DNA from: Candidatus Onthomorpha intestinigallinarum
GTDB taxonomy: Bacteria; Bacteroidota; Bacteroidia; Bacteroidales; P3
Length of the DNA stretch: 9,843 nt
Assembly: GCA_019114015.1 (NCBI GenBank)
Contig: DXGG01000240.1
Location: 1-9,843 of the forward strand
Direction: 5' to 3'
Shown piece by piece: positions 1 through 5,853 of this stretch. Position 1 is the first letter of the stretch; each line of letters begins with the position of its first letter. The notes beneath the pieces are model-generated. The model was given only the letters and a program-made list of their open reading frames with translations, ran no database searches and was not told where the DNA came from. The translations under genes and the position numbers were made by a program.

Positions 1-29
1 GAATCCGTTTTTTTCTTTTCTGAATCCAT
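1..29 (-). CDS. Possible first codons of the next operon gene (partial)
   Basis: On the minus strand, 23 nt after the truB stop codon, an ATG at 29..27 opens a frame reading MDSEKKKTD up to the window edge with no stop. Only nine full codons are visible, so the sequence itself shows no function. In many Bacteroidota the gene after truB is queA (tRNA ribosyltransferase-isomerase), which makes a queA start the leading guess. The lysine-rich, polar start does not look like a typical QueA N terminus, so it would have to be an extension or a different gene. The region could also be non-coding. Confidence 0.3.
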
Positions 30-52
30 TTTTCTAGAATTTGATTTCGTTT

Positions 53-742
53 TCACAGCTTGAAGGAGTATTCTTCCGCTATGTCCTCCAATTGCAGTGC
101 ATCCTCAAGGGAATATTCCCCTATGCGCGTCCTGCAAAGGGAATCCAGATAAGCGCCGCTCCCCAAAGCAAGACCGAAATCCCTTGCAAGACTCCTGATA
201 TACGTCCCTTTGCTGCACACTATGCGGAAACCGACACGAGGCATTTCGATGTCCGTTATCTCAAAGCTGCTTATCGTTATCGTACGCGGTTTTATCGCTA
301 CATCCTTCTGCTCCCTTGCAAAATCGTATGCTCTCTTCCCTCCTATCTTCACAGCTGAAAAAACGGGCGGAATCTGTTCCTGTTCCCCTATAAAGGATTG
401 GGCAGTATCCAGAATATTTTGGCTGCTTATATGTTTCGTATCGTAAACACAATCCACCGGTTTTTCCCTGTCAAAACTGGAAGTGGTAGCTCCGAGGAAG
501 AAAGTTCCCGTATATTCCTTTTCCCTGGCCTGAAACATCTCTATCTGTTTGGTATATTTCCCCACGCACAAAATCAGAAGACCCGTTGCCAAAGGATCCA
601 GTGTTCCTGCGTGACCTATCTTTATTCTCTTGGTATGGAAATGATTCTTAAGGATATACTGTACTTTCTTTACCGCCTGAAAAGACGTCCATCCGTAGGG
701 TTTGTCCAACAGGATAAAACCTCCCTTTTCAATATCTATCAT
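53..742 (-). CDS. truB: tRNA pseudouridine(55) synthase TruB
   Basis: This cytoplasmic enzyme isomerises U55 to pseudouridine in the T-loop of tRNAs. The 229-residue product has the TruB hallmarks in order: LLDKPYGWTS (11-20), the catalytic loop GHAGTLDPLATGLL (43-56) with the presumed nucleophile Asp49, the conserved Tyr77 in KEYTG, QIPPVFSAVKIGGKRAYD (123-140), and CSKGTYIRSLARDFG (176-190). It is much shorter than the E. coli enzyme (about 314 residues) because the C-terminal PUA-like RNA-binding part is missing; short forms are usual in Bacteroidota. The start lies 11 nt after the uppP stop, with an AGGTGG directly before the ATG that is too close to be a classic ribosome-binding site. 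It is the fourth gene of the ftsX-DUF3098-uppP-truB operon. The family assignment is secure. Confidence 0.96.
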   Translation of the reverse strand: MIDIEKGGFILLDKPYGWTSFQAVKKVQYILKNHFHTKRIKIGHAGTLDPLATGLLILCVGKYTKQIEMFQAREKEYTGTFFLGATTSSFDREKPVDCVYDTKHISSQNILDTAQSFIGEQEQIPPVFSAVKIGGKRAYDFAREQKDVAIKPRTITISSFEITDIEMPRVGFRIVCSKGTYIRSLARDFGLALGSGAYLDSLCRTRIGEYSLEDALQLEDIAEEYSFKL

Positions 743-753
743 CCACCTGAATT

Positions 754-1548
754 TTAAGCCACAGAAAGGTCAACGCCGCAAAGCATCAGTATTATGATTG
801 CCGCTCCCACGATTATCCTGTAATAACCGAACAGTTTGAAACCGTGTCTTGTCAAAAAGCTTATAAAAAACTTTATGGCGAGAATTGCAACTATAAAAGC
901 GACTACATTACCCAGAACAAGGGTTGACAGATTGTCCGAAAGCATTTGTACCCCTCCCGGTTCCAAAACGGCCTGCATGAGCTTGTATCCTGTCGCGGCC
1001 AGCATGGTAGGCACTGCAAGAAAGAAGGAAAACTCGGCTGCGGTCTTCCTTGAAAGTCTCTGGCTCATTCCTCCGACGATAGTAGCCATCGAACGGCTTA
1101 CTCCCGGTATCATGGCTATGCATTGTGCCAATCCTATAAAAAAACTCTTTTTATATGTTATCGTTTGGTCAGGGTCGGTTTTGCCGAAAATCTTGTCGAC
1201 GAACAACATGAATATTCCACCAACTATAAGCATGACGGCAACTACCAAAACATTTTCCAAAACCGAATCTATAAAGTCACCTGCAAGGAATCCGACAACG
1301 GCCGCAGGAAGAAACGCAACCAGTAATTTCCAATAAAAATTCAACGTTTGGAAGAATCTTCTCCAATATATCACCAATACGGACAATATGGCTCCAAACT
1401 GTATGCAGACGGTAAACAGTTTGACGAAATCGGTACTTTTGACTCCCAGTATCCCCTGGGTGATTATCATGTGACCTGTTGATGAAACGGGCAGAAATTC
1501 GGTAAGACCCTCTACGACAGCTATTATTATCGTTTCTAAAACATCCAT
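754..1548 (-). CDS. uppP: Undecaprenyl-diphosphatase UppP (BacA family)
   Basis: This integral membrane phosphatase converts undecaprenyl diphosphate to undecaprenyl phosphate, recycling the lipid carrier for peptidoglycan and surface glycans. High-level expression of the family gives bacitracin tolerance. The 264-residue length matches the family (E. coli 273). Both active-site motifs are present: EGLTEFLPVSSTGH (13-26), with Glu17 and His26, and PGVSRSMATIVGG (148-160), with the conserved Ser and Arg. The rest is a series of hydrophobic segments typical of the fold, for example around 75-90, 97-116, 173-190, 212-229 and 240-258. The start is 4 nt after the DUF3098 stop and the stop is 11 nt before truB, so the gene is surely cotranscribed with its neighbours. 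Nothing looks truncated. Confidence 0.97.
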   Translation of the reverse strand: MDVLETIIIAVVEGLTEFLPVSSTGHMIITQGILGVKSTDFVKLFTVCIQFGAILSVLVIYWRRFFQTLNFYWKLLVAFLPAAVVGFLAGDFIDSVLENVLVVAVMLIVGGIFMLFVDKIFGKTDPDQTITYKKSFFIGLAQCIAMIPGVSRSMATIVGGMSQRLSRKTAAEFSFFLAVPTMLAATGYKLMQAVLEPGGVQMLSDNLSTLVLGNVVAFIVAILAIKFFISFLTRHGFKLFGYYRIIVGAAIIILMLCGVDLSVA

Positions 1549-1552
1549 TCCT

Positions 1553-1801
1553 CTATTTGTTTTTTGTCATTATTGCATAAACCTCAACTATCAATCCCGC
1601 CATTATAAGAAGCGGTGCCACCACAAGCCTTCTTGCGTTGAACAGCGCCTCATTGAAATAATCCGGATCCTTGCTGCCTCCTCCGGAAAGCAATATGTAA
1701 CCTGCCGCAAGTATAATCAGTCCTATTGTCATGATTATGTAATTCCGTTTTCCGAAAGCAAAGTTCTTTTTGTTTTCCTGTTTATTGTTTTCCATTACCA
1801 T
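1553..1801 (-). CDS. DUF3098 small membrane protein
   Basis: This 82-residue protein has two predicted membrane helices (about 21-39 and 59-77). They are joined by a short loop containing SGGGSKDPDYFNEALF and followed by the conserved ARRLVVAP. A charged lysine/asparagine-rich N terminus precedes FAFGKRNY. This pattern is that of the DUF3098 family, restricted as far as I know to Bacteroidota and commonly encoded between ftsX and uppP, as here. The function is unknown. Its position suggests an accessory role in the envelope or division machinery, but that is inference. Translation may start at the first ATG (1801) or two codons later at 1795; nothing in the leader decides between them. The gap to ftsX is 12 nt and to uppP 4 nt. 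Confidence 0.88.
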   Translation of the reverse strand: MVMENNKQENKKNFAFGKRNYIIMTIGLIILAAGYILLSGGGSKDPDYFNEALFNARRLVVAPLLIMAGLIVEVYAIMTKNK

Positions 1802-1813
1802 ATTTTTGTTTTT

Positions 1814-2692
1814 TTATCTGTACAATCTGCTACTTTTCAAATTCATGCTTCTTCTTACTGCCGAATATGTAAATGTAAGTGAGAGCAATACACCCAAAAC
1901 TATTATTAAAACGGCCAGAACGGCATAAATCTTCAAATGAGAGTTCAAATCGAATCCTTCAAACTGTTTGTAAATCCAGAACAATACGCCTGCAAGCAAC
2001 ACATCTGCCGTAAAGCCTCCGATAAATCCGAGGAAGAAACCTCTGGCAATAAACGGTCTCCTTATGAAACCGGCCTTTGCTCCCACAAGTTCCATGGAAC
2101 GTATCTGCAATCTCTTGTTGTTTATAGTCAACCTTATGGTATGGTTTATCAAGGTTATGGCTATGAAAAGCAAACATAAAAACAATATGAATATAAAGGC
2201 ACTGATATTGTATATTGTGTCGTTTATGTCCGTAACAAGGTCATGTCTGTAATCCACTATATCTACAATATCCTTTGATTCCACGGAAACGATGAACTGT
2301 CTTATTTCCGATATATTCAATGCCTTGGCTTTAAGATTGACCTCTATGGATGCCTGATAAGGATTGACACCGTCCAATACGCTTAAGTGCTCCTCACCCA
2401 TTATTTTATTCATCATCTGCGCCGCCTGTTCGGATGAAACGTACTTTGTGGATTTGACACGTGAGTTCGACGCTATTTCTTTCTCCAGTTCCAAAGCCTT
2501 TTCCTTTGTCGTCTCAGGGTTGAGATATACGGTAAAGGATACCTGTTCCCTTATTTCATTCGATATGATGTAAGTATGATAGATAAACAGCAATATGAAA
2601 CCCAAAAGAAACATCACAAGTGATATGCTCAATGCTGTCGAAAAATTTACGCTCCAAAGAATGAACGTCTTGTTTCTATGTCTTTTTCCCAT
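1814..2692 (-). CDS. ftsX: Cell division protein FtsX (ABC transporter permease-like)
   Basis: FtsX pairs with the ATPase FtsE at the division septum and transmits a signal across the inner membrane that activates peptidoglycan hydrolases. The product (292 residues from this start) has a basic cytoplasmic start, TM1 (about 17-37), a large extracytoplasmic domain (about 40-160), and three more membrane helices (about 163-183, 217-240, 255-277). The signature NHTIRLTINNKRLQIRSMEL (183-202), followed by VGAKAGFIRRPF, precedes TM3 and is typical of FtsX. An in-frame ATG lies 10 codons upstream (2722), but a good -7 promoter box at 2712-2719 lies downstream of it. The start at 2692 (MGKRHRNK) is therefore preferred. 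ftsE is not adjacent in this window. This is the first gene of the operon. Confidence 0.94.
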   Translation of the reverse strand: MGKRHRNKTFILWSVNFSTALSISLVMFLLGFILLFIYHTYIISNEIREQVSFTVYLNPETTKEKALELEKEIASNSRVKSTKYVSSEQAAQMMNKIMGEEHLSVLDGVNPYQASIEVNLKAKALNISEIRQFIVSVESKDIVDIVDYRHDLVTDINDTIYNISAFIFILFLCLLFIAITLINHTIRLTINNKRLQIRSMELVGAKAGFIRRPFIARGFFLGFIGGFTADVLLAGVLFWIYKQFEGFDLNSHLKIYAVLAVLIIVLGVLLSLTFTYSAVRRSMNLKSSRLYR

Positions 2693-2711
2693 GACTGTAC
2701 CATTGTTTCGG

Positions 2712-2719
2712 CAAAAGTA
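2712..2719 (-). promoter_or_regulatory. Putative promoter -7 box of the ftsX operon
   Basis: Minus-strand TACTTTTG is a perfect match to the Bacteroidota -7 consensus TAnnTTTG and ends 19 nt upstream of the chosen ftsX ATG. No clear -33 TTTG sits at the usual distance. Transcription starting just after this box would exclude the upstream ATG at 2722 and supports the start at 2692. Confidence 0.55.
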
Positions 2720-2751
2720 CAAAAAAAATTATGAAATTAATTATCCGAATC

Positions 2752-2779
2752 TTTGTTTGGTGTGTTTTTTGTAGATTTG
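2752..2779 (+). promoter_or_regulatory. Putative promoter of the aspartate kinase gene
   Basis: TTTG at 2752-2755 and TAGATTTG at 2772-2779 (matching TAnnTTTG) fit the Bacteroidota -33/-7 promoter pattern. The 16-nt spacer is slightly shorter than usual; a second TTTG at 2756-2759 is too close. The -7 box ends 24 nt before the aspartate kinase ATG, leaving a short leader without an obvious Shine-Dalgarno sequence. It is divergent from the ftsX promoter within a 111-nt intergenic region. Confidence 0.6.
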
Positions 2780-2803
2780 CAGGTGTAAAAAAGATTCAGC
2801 GAC

Positions 2804-4096
2804 ATGGATAATGTGGTAATAGAAAAATTCGGGGGAGCCTCGATAAACAGTGCTTCTGCGGTAAGGAACGTGATTACGATACTACAACGACCAACGGACC
2901 GGAAACGTGTAATTGTAGTGTCAGCCATGGGCAAAACGACGAATGCATTGGAAAAGGTAGTCAACATGTGGCATAAAAACAAGCGATTCAACTACGAGGA
3001 ATTTGAACGTATAAAGGAATATCACAGAGGAATAGCAGAGGAGTTGTTCAACCAAAATACTCTCGAATCCGTTCTGAAACAATTGAACGACATATTCGAA
3101 CAAATTGAAGAAAGGATAAAAACATTGAATCCTTTGGACTACAATTTCCTTTATGACAACATAGTTTCGTACGGAGAAAGACTGTCAAGCACCATAGTAT
3201 CATTATATATGGACTATGTACATATGAAACACCGTTTGGTTGAGGCTCAAAACTACATCAAGACCGACAATACATTCAGGGCTGCGCAAGTTGACTGGAA
3301 ACAGACACGGAAATCAATAGACAAAGATTTCAATTATCTGTTCGATGAAAGCGACCTGATTCTGACCCAGGGATTCATAGGTTCCACCCGCGAGGGATAT
3401 ACGACTACTCTCGGCAGGGAGGGCTCTGACTATTCCGCGGCCATATTTGCCTATTGTCTGGATGCGGATTCCCTTACCATTTGGAAAGATGTAAACGGTC
3501 TGATGAATGCAGACCCCAAGAGAATGGAAAATACCGTAAAACTGAACATAGTTCCATACAAGGAAGCAATAGAATTGTCCTACTACGGAGCCTCAATAAT
3601 TCATCCAAAGACAATAAAACCATTGGAAAACAAATCCATTCCTCTTTACGTTCGTTCATTCAACAATCCCGAACTTCAAGGCAGCATTATCTGTCACGGA
3701 GAACAGGTGGTGCCCTTGGTACCGAACTATATTTTCAAGGAAAAACAAACATTGCTTTCCGTTTCGACAAAAGATTTCTCATTTATAGCCGAAGATAACA
3801 TATCGAATATATTTTCCATATTGTCGAAACACGGAGTGAAAGTCAATCTTATACAGAATTCCGCACTGACTTTTTCTGTGTGCTTTGAGCACAGCGAATT
3901 CGTACTGCAAAATCTGATAGAAGATTTACAACAATTCTACAATGTAAAATACAATAATGATTTACAATTGATAACGATAAGACACTATACGGAAGACTCC
4001 ATAAAAGAAGCTACCAGAAATTCAAAAATATTGATAGAACAGAAAAACAGAGTAACCATACAGTGTTTAATCAAACCTGAAACCGAATCTGCATAA
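2804..4096 (+). CDS. Aspartate kinase (monofunctional)
   Basis: This enzyme phosphorylates L-aspartate to 4-phospho-L-aspartate, the first step to lysine/diaminopimelate, threonine and methionine. The 430-residue protein shows the amino-acid kinase fold: KFGGAS (8-13; many families have KFGGTS), VVSAMGKTTNAL (38-49), SYGERLSS (122-129), TTLGREGSDYSAA (201-213), IWKDVNGLMNADP (226-238) and GASIIHPKTIKPLE (262-275). The C-terminal part (about 315-390) is ACT-like regulatory sequence, with LITIRHYT (389-396) near the end as in other Bacteroidota aspartate kinases. No homoserine dehydrogenase domain follows, so it is the stand-alone class. Which amino acid inhibits it cannot be read from the sequence, so I give no symbol (lysC is the usual label). 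It appears monocistronic, and its last 30 bp overlap the end of the convergent NUDIX gene. Confidence 0.95.
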   Translation: MDNVVIEKFGGASINSASAVRNVITILQRPTDRKRVIVVSAMGKTTNALEKVVNMWHKNKRFNYEEFERIKEYHRGIAEELFNQNTLESVLKQLNDIFEQIEERIKTLNPLDYNFLYDNIVSYGERLSSTIVSLYMDYVHMKHRLVEAQNYIKTDNTFRAAQVDWKQTRKSIDKDFNYLFDESDLILTQGFIGSTREGYTTTLGREGSDYSAAIFAYCLDADSLTIWKDVNGLMNADPKRMENTVKLNIVPYKEAIELSYYGASIIHPKTIKPLENKSIPLYVRSFNNPELQGSIICHGEQVVPLVPNYIFKEKQTLLSVSTKDFSFIAEDNISNIFSILSKHGVKVNLIQNSALTFSVCFEHSEFVLQNLIEDLQQFYNVKYNNDLQLITIRHYTEDSIKEATRNSKILIEQKNRVTIQCLIKPETESA

Positions 4097-4702
4097 CAAA
4101 TCAAGAAGAGAAGGGAAATAGTTTTTTTTCAATTTCTCGACTTGTTGTCTTGTATGCCATTCAACTTTCACTATTCCCTCATCATATTGGGGGAACAGTT
4201 TTTCATCGCTACTTGACTCCATTCTGTACCAGTGAGTTTCCTTTATTTCCCTTGCACATCTCATATTGTAAACATGATAGGTGACACCAACCTTTTCTTT
4301 AAGAACAAGTTTTTTTATTCCCGTCTCCTCCATGACTTCTCTCAAGGCCGTGGTTTCCAAATTCTCCCCTTTTTCCCTGTGCCCTTTTGGAAGGTCCCAA
4401 TGAGAGGCACGAAATATGAACAAATACTGTCCTTTTTCGTTTTCGACAATTCCACCTGCGGCTTGAACGAATTTCAATTCCGAAGTCACCCGCTTGAACA
4501 CCTCTTCGATATCAATATTTTTAACAATAATTACAATATCATCCTCGAATTCCTCTCTTAAAAAGACAGGAAAATCTATACGATCGATAGTTGTTGGATC
4601 ACAAACGATTAGACTTTTTCCCTCAAAAGAAACATTGTTCAAACCGTCTTTTATTATACAAACGTTGTTGTGTTTATTGAAAATGTTGTACCTTTGCATC
4701 AT
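4067..4702 (-). CDS. NUDIX hydrolase with N-terminal extension
   Basis: NUDIX enzymes hydrolyse a nucleoside diphosphate linked to another group, using Mg2+ or Mn2+. The canonical box GX5EX7REUXEEXGU is intact: Gly107, Glu113, then REVMEETGI (121-129). The NUDIX fold covers about 79-195, beginning with AAGGIVENEKGQYLF and including DLPKGH just before the box. Residues 1-78 form an extra N-terminal part whose fold I do not recognise; similar proteins beside pyrE in Bacteroidota have it too. The substrate is unknown. The start codon overlaps that of divergent pyrE. A second ATG directly follows (4699) and would remove the overlap. No -7 box matches perfectly; TTTATTTG (4708-4715) is a weak candidate. 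The stop lies inside the end of the aspartate kinase gene. Confidence 0.9.
   Translation of the reverse strand: MMQRYNIFNKHNNVCIIKDGLNNVSFEGKSLIVCDPTTIDRIDFPVFLREEFEDDIVIIVKNIDIEEVFKRVTSELKFVQAAGGIVENEKGQYLFIFRASHWDLPKGHREKGENLETTALREVMEETGIKKLVLKEKVGVTYHVYNMRCAREIKETHWYRMESSSDEKLFPQYDEGIVKVEWHTRQQVEKLKKNYFPSLLDLLCRFGFRFD
4668..4696 (+). promoter_or_regulatory. Putative pyrE promoter inside the NUDIX gene
   Basis: TTG at 4668-4670 and TACCTTTG at 4689-4696 (perfect TAnnTTTG) are separated by 18 nt, a good Bacteroidota -33/-7 arrangement. The -7 box ends only 4 nt before the pyrE ATG and lies within the first codons of the NUDIX gene on the other strand. Transcription from it would begin at or next to the pyrE start codon. 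Confidence 0.6.
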
Positions 4703-5357
4703 GATTACAAATAAAGAAACAGCTGTTCAGGCAGCAAGATTTTTATTGCAAATTAAAGCAATAAAATTGAATAATGAAAATCCGTTCACATGGGCTTCCG
4801 GAAGGAAGTCTCCCATTTATTGCGACAACAGGGTAACTCTTTCTCACCCTGAAATAAGAACTTACATAAGACAACGGTTCGTTTCAATCATCAATGACAT
4901 TTGCGCTGACGTGGATGTTATTGCGGGCGTTGCAACTGGTGGCATAGCACACGGTGTTCTGGTTGCACAGGATTTGGGCAAACCATTTGTGTATGTGCGT
5001 CCCGAAGAAAAGAAACACGGTTTGAACAACAAGATAGAAGGAGAAGTAAAAAGCGGTCAATCGGTTTTTGTTATAGAAGACTTGATTTCAACCGGGAAAA
5101 GCAGTTTGCAAGTTGTGGAATCGTTGAGGGAACATGGTTGCATCGTAAAGGGAATGGCCGCCATTTTCACATATAATTTGGAAGTGGCAAAACAAGCCTT
5201 CGAACAAGCGAATGTACAGTTGGAGACAATCACGGATTATCACACGCTTATAGATGTTGCGGCAGAAGAGAACTTCATAAAAACAAAAGATTTGGAATCC
5301 CTTACGGAATGGAGGAAGAATCCAGAAGCATGGAGTGAAATGCAATTAAACAAGTAG
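4701..5357 (+). CDS. pyrE: Orotate phosphoribosyltransferase PyrE
   Basis: This cytoplasmic enzyme joins orotate and PRPP to form orotidine 5'-monophosphate in de novo pyrimidine synthesis. The 218 residues contain FTWASGRKSPIYCDNR (29-44), the GVATGGIAHG segment (76-85), the flexible catalytic loop around EEKKHG (102-107), and the PRPP-binding motif FVIEDLISTGKSS (123-135). The frame stays open upstream to 4494. The start at 4701 is chosen because MITNKETAVQAARFLLQIKA matches the usual PyrE N-terminal length, and the upstream part is the reverse strand of the NUDIX gene. There is no room for a Shine-Dalgarno sequence if the promoter at 4668-4696 is used. The ATG overlaps the NUDIX start. The SRPBCC gene follows 72 nt downstream, with a terminator-like hairpin between them. 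Confidence 0.96.
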   Translation: MITNKETAVQAARFLLQIKAIKLNNENPFTWASGRKSPIYCDNRVTLSHPEIRTYIRQRFVSIINDICADVDVIAGVATGGIAHGVLVAQDLGKPFVYVRPEEKKHGLNNKIEGEVKSGQSVFVIEDLISTGKSSLQVVESLREHGCIVKGMAAIFTYNLEVAKQAFEQANVQLETITDYHTLIDVAAEENFIKTKDLESLTEWRKNPEAWSEMQLNK

Positions 5358-5383
5358 TTATATTTAACAAAACAAGAATGGTG

Positions 5384-5416
5384 AGGCGTTACATCTTTAT
5401 GCAAACGCCTTTTTTT
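5384..5416 (+). terminator. Rho-independent terminator-like hairpin after pyrE
   Basis: AGGCGTT (5384-5390) pairs with AACGCCT (5404-5410). Inside it CAT (5392-5394) pairs with ATG (5399-5401) around a CTTT loop, separated by a small asymmetric internal loop. A run of T residues (5410-5416) follows directly. It starts 26 nt after the pyrE stop and ends 13 nt before the SRPBCC gene, so it should end or attenuate the pyrE transcript before the next genes. Confidence 0.75.
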
Positions 5417-5429
5417 ATAATCAAACGAT

Positions 5430-5852
5430 ATGACCAAGATAGAAAGCAAAACAGTAGAAATAAAAAGAGACAAGGAATTCGTGTACAATTTCCTTTCAAA
5501 CTTCTCCAATTTCAATTCCGTATCCCATGAAAAACTTGAAAACCTGAAAGTCACGGACGACAAATGTTCCTTCACCGTAAAAGGCATGGGCGATTTCGGC
5601 CTTAAAATAATAGCACGCAATCCACATGACTCGATAACAATAATAAACGACCCGGAGGTGAATTCTTCAATCCCCGTGAACTTTATCCTTTCCTTCAACT
5701 TCAAATCAACAGACTATTACGTATGCCAAACCACCATCACGGTTGAACTTGATGCCAATCCCTTCATTGCAATGGCCGTAAAAAAGCCCGTTGAAAAAGC
5801 CGTAAACACTTTGGCAGAGGCTCTAAAGACCCGTTTGGAAATGATCATGTAA
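5430..5852 (+). CDS. SRPBCC-fold protein of the pyrE neighbourhood
   Basis: This 140-residue cytoplasmic protein lacks a signal peptide or membrane segment. It appears to have the SRPBCC (START/Bet v1-like) helix-grip fold: an opening strand ESKTVEIKRDKEFVYNFLSN (5-24) with the first helices, a run of short alternating strands through the middle (about 39-108), and a long C-terminal helix with AVKKPVEKAVNTLAEALKTR (115-134). Such folds bind hydrophobic ligands. I see no catalytic residues and cannot name a ligand. Small proteins of this kind are commonly found directly after pyrE in Bacteroidota, so a conserved link to that locus is plausible but unexplained. The gene lies behind the terminator-like hairpin and is 1 nt from the next gene, with which it is probably cotranscribed. 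Confidence 0.8.
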   Translation: MTKIESKTVEIKRDKEFVYNFLSNFSNFNSVSHEKLENLKVTDDKCSFTVKGMGDFGLKIIARNPHDSITIINDPEVNSSIPVNFILSFNFKSTDYYVCQTTITVELDANPFIAMAVKKPVEKAVNTLAEALKTRLEMIM

Positions 5853-5853
5853 A

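Noticed and set aside
836..1336. A 166-codon open frame on the plus strand
   Set aside because: It is antisense to uppP, whose motifs are complete. The translation is low in recognisable structure and has no promoter or signal.
2693..2722. Upstream ATG for ftsX (10 extra codons, MYFCRNNGTV)
   Set aside because: The best promoter -7 box (2712-2719) lies downstream of this ATG, so it would not be in the mRNA.
4494..4700. Longer pyrE reading frame starting at 4494
   Set aside because: This part is the reverse strand of the NUDIX gene and lies upstream of the likely promoter. The start at 4701 gives the normal PyrE N terminus.
5240..5704. A 154-codon minus-strand frame across the pyrE/SRPBCC junction
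   Set aside because: It runs antisense through the end of pyrE, the terminator hairpin and most of the SRPBCC gene, and shows no domain. It is a shadow of two well-supported genes.
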